This document shows, one piece after another, positions 26,870 through 35,517 of a stretch of 64,000 bases of DNA (positions are counted from its first letter, which is position 1; each line of letters starts with the position of its first letter). Both the position numbers and the translations under genes were made by a program. Source of the DNA: Bacteroidales bacterium. GTDB lineage: Bacteria; Bacteroidota; Bacteroidia; Bacteroidales; GCA-2748055. The notes under the pieces are model-generated. The model worked only from the letters and a program-made list of their open reading frames with translations, did not search any database and was not told where the DNA came from. The stretch covers positions 1 through 64,000 of the forward strand of contig JAOZQY010000005.1 of the NCBI GenBank assembly GCA_029931975.1. Reading direction: 5' to 3'.

Positions 26870-28324
26870 TTACACTTCATAGGTGGAAGAGCTGGTATCT
26901 CCTCCCCTTCCGGTCCAGTTGGTATGAAAGAACTCACCCCTTGGCCTGTCAACACGCTCATAGGTATGCGCCCCGAAATAGTCGCGCTGTGCCTGCAACA
27001 TATTGGCCGGAAGACGTTCTGAACGGTAGCCGTCAAAATAGTTCAGCGCTGTGGTAAATGCCGGAACAGGAATTCCGTTCACCAGTGCCGTGGCAACCAC
27101 TTTGCGCCAACCCTCCTGTGCAGCTTCCACCTTCTCTTTGAAGAAGGGATCGAGCAAGAGGTTGGGAAGAGCCGGATTCTGATCAAAAGCATCCTTAATC
27201 TTGGTCAGGAATACCGAACGGATAATGCAACCACCTCTCCAGAGCAGGGCAATACCACCATAGTTCAGTTCCCATCCATACTCTTTTGAAGCTTCTCGCA
27301 ACAGCGTATATCCCTGGGCATAAGAGACGATCTTTGAAGCGTAAAGGGCATTTTTGATATCATTGATAAACATCGCCCTGTCACCTCCATAGGATGGTAC
27401 CGGACCTGAGAGAACCTTAGAAGCTTCCACACGTTCCTCTTTTATGGCCGAAAGGCATCTGGCAAATACAGACTCCCCGATCAGCGTCAAGGGGATCCCC
27501 AGATTAAGTGCCTCAATACCGGTCCATTTCCCTGTTCCCTTCTGTCCGGCCGTATCAAGGATCTTCTCAACCAGCGGCTCACCGTCCTCGTCGCGGAAGC
27601 CCAGGATATCTCTGGTAATCTCGATCAGGTAGCTATCCAGTTCCCCTTCGTTCCACTCCTTAAAGACTTCGTACATCTCGTCGGCACTCATTCCCAGGAG
27701 GTTCTTCATCAGGTTATAGGCCTCACTAATCAGCTGCATATCACCATATTCTATACCGTTGTGTACCATCTTTACAAAATGACCTGCGCCATTATCACCC
27801 ACCCAGTCGCAACAGGGTGTTCCATCTTCAACCATTGCTGAAATGGCCTGAAAAATATCTTTCACATGCGGCCAGGCCTTTGCCGATCCGCCGGGCATAA
27901 TGGAAGGACCCATCAGGGCACCCTCTTCTCCGCCTGAAACACCAGTCCCTATAAAAAGCAGTCCCTTACTCTCCACATATTTAGTGCGTCGGATGGTATC
28001 CGGAAAATGCGAGTTCCCGCCGTCGATAATAATATCACCCTCTTCCAGGTGAGGAAGTACCATCTCAATAAAATCGTCCACAGGCTGTCCGGCCTTGACC
28101 AGCATCATCACTTTTCTGGGACGCTCCAGTGACACTACAAATTCCTCAATGGAATGCGCTCCAATAAAATTCTTATCCTTGCCTCGGCCATTCATGAATT
28201 TATCTACCTTCTCAACGGTGCGATTATAGACTGCAACGGTAAATCCGTTTCGTTCCATATTCAGCACCAGGTTCTCACCCATAACGGCCAAACCAATCAG
28301 TCCGATATCAGCTTTTGTTTTCAT
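26870..28324 (-). CDS. gnd: 6-phosphogluconate dehydrogenase, decarboxylating
   Basis: 484 residues, the usual length of the long-form NADP-dependent 6-phosphogluconate dehydrogenase of the oxidative pentose phosphate pathway, which forms ribulose 5-phosphate and CO2. Seen: nucleotide-binding IGLIGLAVMGENLVLNM (about 7-23), the substrate-binding FIGTGVSGGEEGALMGPSIM, catalytic Lys/His region HFVKMVHNGIEYGDMQ, and the C-terminal tail YFGAHTYERVDRPRGEFFHT that closes the partner's active site in the dimer. It is the last gene of the minus-strand unit running from lacI, 46 nt after pdxB, so expression may partly follow the hexuronate genes. Confidence 0.96.
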   Translation of the reverse strand: MKTKADIGLIGLAVMGENLVLNMERNGFTVAVYNRTVEKVDKFMNGRGKDKNFIGAHSIEEFVVSLERPRKVMMLVKAGQPVDDFIEMVLPHLEEGDIIIDGGNSHFPDTIRRTKYVESKGLLFIGTGVSGGEEGALMGPSIMPGGSAKAWPHVKDIFQAISAMVEDGTPCCDWVGDNGAGHFVKMVHNGIEYGDMQLISEAYNLMKNLLGMSADEMYEVFKEWNEGELDSYLIEITRDILGFRDEDGEPLVEKILDTAGQKGTGKWTGIEALNLGIPLTLIGESVFARCLSAIKEERVEASKVLSGPVPSYGGDRAMFINDIKNALYASKIVSYAQGYTLLREASKEYGWELNYGGIALLWRGGCIIRSVFLTKIKDAFDQNPALPNLLLDPFFKEKVEAAQEGWRKVVATALVNGIPVPAFTTALNYFDGYRSERLPANMLQAQRDYFGAHTYERVDRPRGEFFHTNWTGRGGDTSSSTYEV

Positions 28325-28370
28325 TTTTGTTATTGTTTTGTTTATTGTTAAAATTCAATTCTTTATGTTT

Positions 28371-29513
28371 TCACATACACTGGTCCGACAGCACATCGAA
28401 ACCCAGCTTCTCCAACATGACCCTGAGCTCCGGATATCCCTGGAAAAGTCTGACCACAAATGCTGCGGGCTCCCTTCGAAAGGGGTAATCTCCCCTGAGC
28501 TTCTCAAAGCTTTCCGGATTGCTGCGAAGGCGATGGTCGTCGGAACTTACATCATAGGTCTGACGAAACACCTCCCATAAAAGCTCATAAAGCTTCTGGT
28601 CAGCTGTGTCAATTAGTATTTCAGAAATCTCTGGAGCAGGCATGGATACAGGGGACCATTGGTCGAGTCCCAGTCCGAAAAAGCGGCTCACCGCCTGCAC
28701 CGACATGGTGGTTCCATTGGCCTTTCCATCCAGGGAATAGCCTGCAATATGGGGAGTAGTCAGCGTAAGGGCCTCCATGAAATCACTACTTATATTCGGT
28801 TCATTTTCAAACACATCCAGCACCACATTTGAAACATAAGCTCTCCGGATCCCTTCCAGAAGCGCTACTTCGTCTACCACAGCTCCGCGAGAAGAGTTGA
28901 TCAGAATGGCCCCCTTCTTCAAATGAGTAAGAAATTCCCGATCGACCAGGTGGTGAGTGTTATCTATTCCCCCTCTGTTTAAAGGAACATGCAGAGTGAT
29001 GATATCTGACTGCTCCTCCAGCTCCTCCAGAGTGACAAATTCAGCAATGCCCTCCGCCCTCGCACGGGGGGGGTCATTAAGCAGGACCCTCATGCCCAGT
29101 ACCCGTGCAGCTGCAGCCACTTTACTCCCCACATTTCCCACACCAATCACTCCCAGTGTGCTATTGGAAAGATCCAGCTTTCTGTTCACAGTCAGCCAGA
29201 GCAGTGTGGAAACAATATATTGTTCAACGGAGGAGGAATTGCATCCTGGTGCATTGGTCCAGCTGATTCCCCGCCCTTCACAGTATCCGGTATCAATGTG
29301 ATCGTAGCCAATGGTAGCTGAAGCGATAAAGCGAACGGTGGTCCCTTCCAACAGGTCCCTGTTGCACTTCGTGCGTGTCCTGGTAATCAATGCATCTGCA
29401 TCCAACAGGTCGCTTTTTGAAATCTCTCCTCCGGGAAGATAGACCACTTTGGACACACTCTCCAGGGCACCCTCCAGGAAGGGAATCTTGTTGTCGGCTA
29501 CTATCTTGATCAT
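28371..29513 (-). CDS. pdxB: 4-phosphoerythronate dehydrogenase
   Basis: 380 residues in the D-2-hydroxyacid dehydrogenase fold. Rossmann loop LGVIGVGNVGSKVAAAARVL (about 122-141), NAPGCNSSSVEQYIVS, catalytic Arg/Glu/His regions (NSSRGAVVDE, VFENEPNIS, TPHIAGYSLDGKANGT) and the PdxB-specific C-terminal dimerisation domain of about 100 residues (SDDHRLRSNPESFEKLRGDY) support PdxB over other family members. PdxB oxidises 4-phosphoerythronate in the DXP-independent branch of pyridoxal phosphate synthesis. It begins 5 nt after the larA-like gene, so it shares a transcript with uronate genes, an unexpected neighbour for a vitamin B6 gene. Confidence 0.9.
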   Translation of the reverse strand: MIKIVADNKIPFLEGALESVSKVVYLPGGEISKSDLLDADALITRTRTKCNRDLLEGTTVRFIASATIGYDHIDTGYCEGRGISWTNAPGCNSSSVEQYIVSTLLWLTVNRKLDLSNSTLGVIGVGNVGSKVAAAARVLGMRVLLNDPPRARAEGIAEFVTLEELEEQSDIITLHVPLNRGGIDNTHHLVDREFLTHLKKGAILINSSRGAVVDEVALLEGIRRAYVSNVVLDVFENEPNISSDFMEALTLTTPHIAGYSLDGKANGTTMSVQAVSRFFGLGLDQWSPVSMPAPEISEILIDTADQKLYELLWEVFRQTYDVSSDDHRLRSNPESFEKLRGDYPFRREPAAFVVRLFQGYPELRVMLEKLGFDVLSDQCM

Positions 29514-29518
29514 CTTGT

Positions 29519-30793
29519 TTATGATTTAAACTTATCCTTCCAGGACCATAATCCCAGGGCAGGATTCGATATATAATAGATTTCCTCCCCGTCTGGCAGG
29601 GTATTGAAACCTTCTTCCAAGTACTCCGGATTGTACGAGTACAACATTTCCTGAAGGTCGCCATACTGGTAATGAACCGACTCGATCTCCTCCCTGGAAA
29701 GCTGACCCGGACAATAGGTAACGCTGAACCGTCCCTCCGTAGAACCATGTATCAGGTGGGCCGCCGCACTGAGATTCTCCTGCAGATCCTTATTCTCCTC
29801 CACCGCTTTCAGAATCTCCGGGGTAGTCAGATAGCCATATTTTTTGATAAGCCGGTCGATCTCCCCATCCTCACCAAACTCTTTAAGTCCAGGTGCCAGC
29901 ACCACCAGCTCCCCTCCATCAGCAATGGCCATCCGGGTTCTGTATATACTCTTATTACCCAGCCAGGTACTCTTAAATTCCTCCGGTTCCAGGTAGACCA
30001 CCACCTTGTGCAGGGGCTTCTCCAGCATCTGGAAATTCACCTTAAGGGATAATTCAGCAGCTTTAAGAAAACACTCCTCATCATCCCCGATGTATAGTCC
30101 CCGGACAACCAGCTTACCCTGCTGGTTACGTCCAATCACAGTCTGGATATAAACAAATGGAAAATCCGCAGCAAAATGCTCAGAAGCATAATTTAGTACG
30201 TCCCTGACGGGCGTCGATGCACGTCCCATTATACGTTCCAGGCCATAGACGGCACCCAGAAAATGGCTCTTATTTATCCCTTCGGGTCCGCCGGTCCCCA
30301 CAAAAATATTCTTATTGTAATTGGCCATCCCGACCACCTCATGGGGTACTACCTGCCCGATGGAAAGAATCAGGTCGTGTTGGCCCTCTACCAGAAGCCT
30401 GTTGACCTGGGCGGGCCATGAATAATCGACCCTGCCTTCAGAAACCTTTTCAACATAGGATGCAGGCACCTCTCCCAGGGACACCACATCATTCCGCCAG
30501 TCATGCACCCTGAACAAGGACCGGGGAACCGCGCCAAACATTTTCCCTATCTCCTCCCCGGTCATTGCCGCATGGGTGCCAAGAGCAGGAAGCACATCGA
30601 TCAGTTTCTCACCATAATACTCCCAGGCCAACTCGGTCAGTCGCCCGGCCATACTGTGGAACCTGGTCATATCCGGAGGAATGGCAAGCACCCTGTTTCT
30701 GGTCCCGATTTTCCCAAGGGCTTCCTTAAGCCCCCTGTTTATGTCCTGGTCATTCAACTCGGCATTTGCCGCACCCTGTTCAAAATATATCAT
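29519..30793 (-). CDS. LarA-family nickel-pincer hydroxyacid racemase/epimerase homologue
   Basis: 424 residues from the ATG at 30793, one base after the preceding stop; an ATG 33 nt further upstream would overlap that gene. It is a DUF2088/LarA protein: THAAMTGEEIGKMFG, His97 in RVHDWRND, then His151 in VVPHEVVGM, Lys161 in NYNKNIF and His177 in NKSHFLG. The last three have the same 10 and 16 residue spacing as His174, Lys184 and His200 of lactate racemase, which bind the nickel-pincer nucleotide and catalyse hydride transfer. LarA homologues racemise or epimerise various 2-hydroxyacids, including sugar acids. Sitting between a fructuronate-reductase-like SDR and pdxB, it probably acts on a hexonate. 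No larB, larC or larE is seen here. Confidence 0.78.
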   Translation of the reverse strand: MIYFEQGAANAELNDQDINRGLKEALGKIGTRNRVLAIPPDMTRFHSMAGRLTELAWEYYGEKLIDVLPALGTHAAMTGEEIGKMFGAVPRSLFRVHDWRNDVVSLGEVPASYVEKVSEGRVDYSWPAQVNRLLVEGQHDLILSIGQVVPHEVVGMANYNKNIFVGTGGPEGINKSHFLGAVYGLERIMGRASTPVRDVLNYASEHFAADFPFVYIQTVIGRNQQGKLVVRGLYIGDDEECFLKAAELSLKVNFQMLEKPLHKVVVYLEPEEFKSTWLGNKSIYRTRMAIADGGELVVLAPGLKEFGEDGEIDRLIKKYGYLTTPEILKAVEENKDLQENLSAAAHLIHGSTEGRFSVTYCPGQLSREEIESVHYQYGDLQEMLYSYNPEYLEEGFNTLPDGEEIYYISNPALGLWSWKDKFKS

Positions 30794-30794
30794 C

Positions 30795-31646
30795 TTATAC
30801 CCCTCCATATGCACTGTAACCACCATCCACCGGTATACATATTCCGGTGATAAAATTGCTCATATCCGACAGGAGGTAGAGCACGGTCCCATTCAGGTCC
30901 TCCGGCTCGCCAAACACTCCCATGGGCGTATTGGCAATAATCTTCTCGCCACGGAGGGTCAGCGCCCCGGTCTTTTCATCGGTGACCAGGAAACGATTCT
31001 GATTGGTCAGGAAGAAACCCGGTGCTATGGCATTGACCCTGACTCCCACTTTGGCAAAGTGTACCGCAAGCCATTCGGTGAAGTTATTAATGGACGACTT
31101 GGCCGCAGAATAGGCGGGAATCTTGGTAAGTGGCTTATAAGCATTCATGGAAGACACATTCAGGATTACCCCTTTTTGCCGGGCCACCATATCCTTCGCA
31201 AAAACCATGGTGGGTAGCAGGGTACCGTTAAAATTAAGATCGAAGACCTTCTGGAAGCCCTCCAGCTCCAGTCCAAAGAATCCATCTTCCAATTGATCCA
31301 GATTCTCCTCTGTAATCTGTTCCAGTTTTGTTGTAGCTTTGGGAGAGTTCCCGCCAGCGCCGTTGATCAGCATATCTATTTCGCCAACTTCCCTTAGTAT
31401 CTTTTCCCGGACCTCTTCCAGGGAGGATCTGTCCAGGACATTGGTCCTGAATCCAAAGCTCCTCACACCATAATCGGAGGCGACCTCAGTAGCGACCTTA
31501 TAAGCTGCCTCCTCATTGATATCCAGGATGACCGTAATGACCCCTTCCGAAGCCAGTCCCCTGGCCATGGAGGTACCCAGCACACCGCCACCACCTGTGA
31601 TCACACATATCTTTCCCTTTATTAATTCAATTGCCCTGTTTCTCAT
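30795..31646 (-). CDS. SDR oxidoreductase, probable fructuronate reductase (D-mannonate oxidoreductase)
   Basis: 283 residues. Classical SDR motifs are present: cofactor loop VITGGGGVLGTSMARGLA (about 15-32), NGAGGN, catalytic Ser in ILNVSSMNAY, and Tyr/Lys in PAYSAAKSS. The insert SPKATTKLEQITEENLDQLE and the C-terminal FITGICIPVDGGYSAYGGV match the SDR-type UxuB of Bacillus and Bacteroidota that converts fructuronate to D-mannonate. That reaction follows directly on those of the divergent uxaC and uxaE. It starts immediately after the lacI stop and ends one base before the larA-like gene, so all three are co-transcribed. Confidence 0.82.
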   Translation of the reverse strand: MRNRAIELIKGKICVITGGGGVLGTSMARGLASEGVITVILDINEEAAYKVATEVASDYGVRSFGFRTNVLDRSSLEEVREKILREVGEIDMLINGAGGNSPKATTKLEQITEENLDQLEDGFFGLELEGFQKVFDLNFNGTLLPTMVFAKDMVARQKGVILNVSSMNAYKPLTKIPAYSAAKSSINNFTEWLAVHFAKVGVRVNAIAPGFFLTNQNRFLVTDEKTGALTLRGEKIIANTPMGVFGEPEDLNGTVLYLLSDMSNFITGICIPVDGGYSAYGGV

Positions 31647-32708
31647 TTATTTGTATGTATTTGGTTGATAGTAAGGTAGATTTTCCGAGGTAATAATGTC
31701 AATGGGAATCCACAACCTCTCCTGTGGTTCCCTGTTAAAAACCACCAGGTTATAAAGGGAGCTCAGTCCCAGAAAAGCCTGCTCTTCTGGTTTCTGTGAA
31801 AGTAGAAAATCGATACGTTTCTCTTTCAACAATTCAATGTTCTCAGGAAGCAGGTCATACCCGATGAGCCTGACCTTCTCCCTCCCTGTTTCAGACAGAA
31901 AACGGGCCACCTTATGCACCCTGGAGTTGGTCACAAAAAGTCCGGCAATATCAAAGGAGCTGCAGATTTCATTCAGTTTTTCCTTCAAAGAGTAATCCTC
32001 CGCTCCATTCAAATCAATGGTTATCAAATGATTCAAACGGTTTTTTTCATCTGCAAAGTAGGCTCTGAAACCCTTCTCCCGCTCTATAATGTGGGCATAA
32101 TGATCCTTCCGGGCCGACATATTTACAATGGCCACGTCCTTACCCTGCTCAAGACCGTAATCAATCAGCCTGGCAGCAACATAACCACTTTGGAAAGCAT
32201 CCTGACCTACGAAACTGCTTACAGAAGGAGATTCCAGAAGAGAGTTAAACAGGACCACCGGAATGCTCTCCCGAGCACAACGTTCCAAAAAAGCCATGGA
32301 TTCATCCTTAAATACCGGGGCAAACAGCACACCCTCAAGCTCTCCAAAAGGGAAATCTTCAAACATTCTATTAAATCCCCGGCGATCCAACTGGTCAAAA
32401 TAGAAGCGCTGAATGCTTACATGATCATGATCCAGTGAATCAAGAGCCTTTTGAATACCCAGCTGGGGAAGCTCCCAAAAGGTGTGGTTGTTTACAACCC
32501 GGGGCATTACCACTGCAAATTGTATGTGCCGTTTTAATGCCAGAGAACGTGCCGCAATATCGGGCTGATAATTGTACTCCCGCAACAGCTTCAGTATCTT
32601 TTCGCGGGTTACTTCAGAGACCTCACCCCGATTGTGAATAACCCGGTCCACCGTCCCAATGGATACAGAAGCGATTTCGGCTATATCCTTGATTCTTATT
32701 TTACTCAT
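31647..32708 (-). CDS. LacI family transcriptional regulator of hexuronate genes
   Basis: 353 residues from the ATG at 32708; an ATG at 32714 adds two residues. The N-terminal helix-turn-helix is IRIKDIAEIASVSIGTVDRV, with hinge helix PDIAARSLALK, followed by a periplasmic-binding-protein-like sensor domain (about 65-350). The recognition helix reads GTVDRVIHNRGEVSE, a Bacteroidota LacI variant. It is the first gene of the SDR-larA-pdxB-gnd unit and divergent from uxaE-uxaC, so it most likely controls both sides in response to a uronate intermediate. A candidate operator lies between the two units. Confidence 0.88.
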   Translation of the reverse strand: MSKIRIKDIAEIASVSIGTVDRVIHNRGEVSEVTREKILKLLREYNYQPDIAARSLALKRHIQFAVVMPRVVNNHTFWELPQLGIQKALDSLDHDHVSIQRFYFDQLDRRGFNRMFEDFPFGELEGVLFAPVFKDESMAFLERCARESIPVVLFNSLLESPSVSSFVGQDAFQSGYVAARLIDYGLEQGKDVAIVNMSARKDHYAHIIEREKGFRAYFADEKNRLNHLITIDLNGAEDYSLKEKLNEICSSFDIAGLFVTNSRVHKVARFLSETGREKVRLIGYDLLPENIELLKEKRIDFLLSQKPEEQAFLGLSSLYNLVVFNREPQERLWIPIDIITSENLPYYQPNTYK

Positions 32709-32819
32709 ACACACCTCATCTCCTGATACTTATAGGTTTTAACCGTCATATATAAGCATTAAATTCTCAAACAAAATTAAGCAAAATATCTAGGAAAGAG
32801 TCATAAAATTGTTTAATTT

Positions 32820-32833
32820 CGTGTCCGCACACG
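32820..32833. promoter_or_regulatory. Candidate LacI-type operator between lacI and uxaE
   Basis: CGTGTCCGCACACG is an inverted repeat with 5-bp arms (CGTGT/ACACG) and a CCGC centre, flanked by TTT and GAAA. It ends 16 nt before the uxaE start, and a weak -7-like TAATTTCG just before it would place the site over the transcription start, a repressor position. Confidence 0.45.
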
Positions 32834-32849
32834 GAAATACATCAATCAC

Positions 32850-34091
32850 ATGAAATTAGAGAAATACTCTTTGGGGATCGGCGACAGGTTCGGACAGCAA
32901 GGTATAGCACAGCTTGAGGCACTGATCAAAGCTAAAAAGGATGGGGTCGAATTTGTCCCTGTCTGGAACAAATCAAATCGGGAACACCAGATCATCCACT
33001 CTGAGCCCAAAGACACAAAAGTTGAAGCTGATGCAGCTGTAAAAGCCCTGCAATGGGATAAGCCCTATTATGTGGATGCGGACCATATCAACCTGAATAC
33101 GGTGGACCCTTTCCTGGATCACTCCAATTTCTTCACCCTGGATGTGGCCGACTACATCGGCTCCGAATCAGCTGATGGCGACTTAGAGGAATTTCTGAAA
33201 CAGGCTTCTCCCTATGAAGGAGAACTGCAGATCCCGGGCATCAGTAAGCCTTTCGAAATAACACACCAGATGCTTGTCACCATAGCCCGGAATTTCCTGG
33301 GTGCGGTGCGTGAAGCGGCAAGCATCTATCAGCATATTGCTGAGAAAAAGGGAGCAGGAAACTTTGTTGCCGAGATATCGATGGATGAGGTTGAAGCAGC
33401 GCAAACACCTGTTGAACTCTTCTTTATCCTGATGATGATTAAATACTATGGAATCCCTGCTCAGACTATAGCCCCCAAATTTACCGGCCGCTTTAACAAG
33501 GGGGTTGACTATGTGGGCGATATTGCGCGCTTCCGAAAGGAGTTTGAAGAGGACCTTCTTGTCATCGATTTTGCAGTGAAGACATTTGACCTTCCCGATA
33601 ACCTTAAATTAAGCGTACACTCGGGAAGCGACAAGTTCACCATCTATCCCATTATGGGCGAACTTGTCAAGAAACATAATAAGGGTTTGCACGTGAAAAC
33701 AGCAGGAACCACCTGGCTGGAAGAAGTGATTGGTCTTGCCATGGCCGGAGAAGAGGCCCTTCAGATGGCAAAAGAAATATACAGGCGAGCCTACGAGAGG
33801 AGGGATGAACTATGCGCCCCTTATGCCACAGTTATTGATATAGATCCTGCCAACCTCCCCATACCCTCAGAGGTGGAACAGTGGACCGGGAAAAAATTCG
33901 CCAACACCCTTCGAAATATCCCCGGTCATCCCGATTACCACAGTGGATTCAGACAACTGATTCATGTGGGCTATAAGGTAGCAGCTGAAATGGGTGAATC
34001 CTACCTTGCCATGGTCAGGAAACATGCTGACGTAGTGGGTGATCAGGTGCGGACTAATATTTACGAGAGGCATATACAACGATTGTTTTAA
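32850..34091 (+). CDS. uxaE: Tagaturonate epimerase family protein
   Basis: 413 residues, a member of the UxaE family, which interconverts D-tagaturonate and D-fructuronate and so lets galacturonate enter the glucuronate branch. Family-like segments: KYSLGIGDRFGQQGIAQL (about 5-22), FVPVWNKSNREH, YYVDADHINLNTVDPFLDH (metal-site candidates), KLSVHSGSDKFTIYP (about 251-265) and HVKTAGTTWLEE. Cytosolic. The gene precedes uxaC by 11 nt and starts just after the candidate operator. In this pathway it replaces the UxaB reductase route. Confidence 0.86.
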   Translation: MKLEKYSLGIGDRFGQQGIAQLEALIKAKKDGVEFVPVWNKSNREHQIIHSEPKDTKVEADAAVKALQWDKPYYVDADHINLNTVDPFLDHSNFFTLDVADYIGSESADGDLEEFLKQASPYEGELQIPGISKPFEITHQMLVTIARNFLGAVREAASIYQHIAEKKGAGNFVAEISMDEVEAAQTPVELFFILMMIKYYGIPAQTIAPKFTGRFNKGVDYVGDIARFRKEFEEDLLVIDFAVKTFDLPDNLKLSVHSGSDKFTIYPIMGELVKKHNKGLHVKTAGTTWLEEVIGLAMAGEEALQMAKEIYRRAYERRDELCAPYATVIDIDPANLPIPSEVEQWTGKKFANTLRNIPGHPDYHSGFRQLIHVGYKVAAEMGESYLAMVRKHADVVGDQVRTNIYERHIQRLF

Positions 34092-34102
34092 AGCGAACTC
34101 CC

Positions 34103-35503
34103 ATGAAGAAGTTTCTTGATAAAGATTTTTTACTTGAGAATGATACTGCCAGAAGGCTCTACCATGAGGTGGCCGCTCCTGTGCCCATTATCGATTATCA
34201 CTGTCACCTGGACCCCGCTCTTATTGCTGAGGATCACAACTTTGAAAATCTGACCCAGGTGTGGCTGGCAGGTGATCACTACAAGTGGAGAGCCATGCGA
34301 GCCAATGGCGTAGTTGAACGGTTCTGTACCGGAGATGCAAGCGATGAAGAAAAGTTTATGAAGTGGGCAGAAACAGTGCCCGACACCCTGCGTAACCCAC
34401 TATATCACTGGACTCATCTTGAGCTTCAGCGTTATTTCAATATCCATGAATTACTGAATCCGGAAAGCGCACAGAGAATCTATCAAAGGGCCGGTGAACT
34501 CTTACAATCAGAAGGCTTCAGTGTACGCAAGATGATCCGAAAAATGAATGTGGAGGTGATCTGTACCACCGACGACCCGGTGGATTCGCTGGAATATCAC
34601 CAGAAAATCAAGGAAGATGGATTTGAAACAAAAGTGCTGCCAGCCTGGAGACCGGATAAAGTTATGGCGGTGGAGGATCCCGATAAATACAACCAGTACA
34701 TCCATCAGCTTGAGCAGGCTTCCGGCACCTCCATCTCAAGTCTTATGGACCTGCTTACAGCGCTCCAGAACAGGCACGACTTCTTCCACCAGATGGGTTG
34801 CAGGATTTCCGACCATGGCCTGGAAGGATTCCTTGCGGAAGAGTTTAGCTACCTGGATATTGAAAAGATTTTCCTGAAAATAAGGAAGGGTCGAATGCTG
34901 AACAAACAGGAAATTAGCCTTTTCAAATCAGCCATGTTAGTGGAACTTGCCGTGATGGACCATGAGAAAGGATGGACACAGCAGTTTCATGTGGGAGCCA
35001 TCCGGAACAACAATTCCGGCCGCCTCCGTAAACTGGGTCCGGATACGGGATTCGACTCCATTGGAGATTTCAAGATGGCCAGTGCCATGTCACGTTTCTT
35101 CGACCGGCTTGACACCCAGGACCAGTTGGCCAAAACAATAGTATACAACCTCAATCCGGTGGACAATGCTTTGATTGCAACCATGGTCAATAATTTCAAT
35201 GACGGCAAAACACCAGGGAAAATGCAGTTTGGATCTGGCTGGTGGTTTTTGGATCAGAAATATGGGATGACCGAGCAGATGAATACGCTCTCCTCGTTGG
35301 GACTGCTCAGCCGGTTTGTTGGCATGCTGACCGATTCACGCAGCTTTCTATCCTACCCCCGGCATGAGTATTTCCGCAGGATTCTCTGTAACCTGGTGGG
35401 CACCGATGTGGAGCATGGTGAGATTCCGAATGAGCCAAAATTAATAGATAAACTGGTTCAGAATGTCTGTTATTACAACGCAAAAGAGTATTTTGCATTG
35501 TAG
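34103..35503 (+). CDS. uxaC: Uronate (glucuronate/galacturonate) isomerase
   Basis: 466 residues, the normal size of UxaC, an amidohydrolase-fold enzyme that isomerises D-glucuronate to D-fructuronate and D-galacturonate to D-tagaturonate. Seen: metal-binding PIIDYHCHLDPALIAEDHNF (about 28-47), VICTTDDPVDSLEYH, the substrate-binding FHVGAIRNNNSG and the C-terminal GMLTDSRSFLSYPRHEYFRRILC. It pairs with uxaE in a two-gene unit, and its product is reduced by the SDR encoded divergently. A DUF5686 protein gene begins 14 nt later on the same strand and may be read through. Confidence 0.96.
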   Translation: MKKFLDKDFLLENDTARRLYHEVAAPVPIIDYHCHLDPALIAEDHNFENLTQVWLAGDHYKWRAMRANGVVERFCTGDASDEEKFMKWAETVPDTLRNPLYHWTHLELQRYFNIHELLNPESAQRIYQRAGELLQSEGFSVRKMIRKMNVEVICTTDDPVDSLEYHQKIKEDGFETKVLPAWRPDKVMAVEDPDKYNQYIHQLEQASGTSISSLMDLLTALQNRHDFFHQMGCRISDHGLEGFLAEEFSYLDIEKIFLKIRKGRMLNKQEISLFKSAMLVELAVMDHEKGWTQQFHVGAIRNNNSGRLRKLGPDTGFDSIGDFKMASAMSRFFDRLDTQDQLAKTIVYNLNPVDNALIATMVNNFNDGKTPGKMQFGSGWWFLDQKYGMTEQMNTLSSLGLLSRFVGMLTDSRSFLSYPRHEYFRRILCNLVGTDVEHGEIPNEPKLIDKLVQNVCYYNAKEYFAL

Positions 35504-35517
35504 TAAACAATTCAAGC

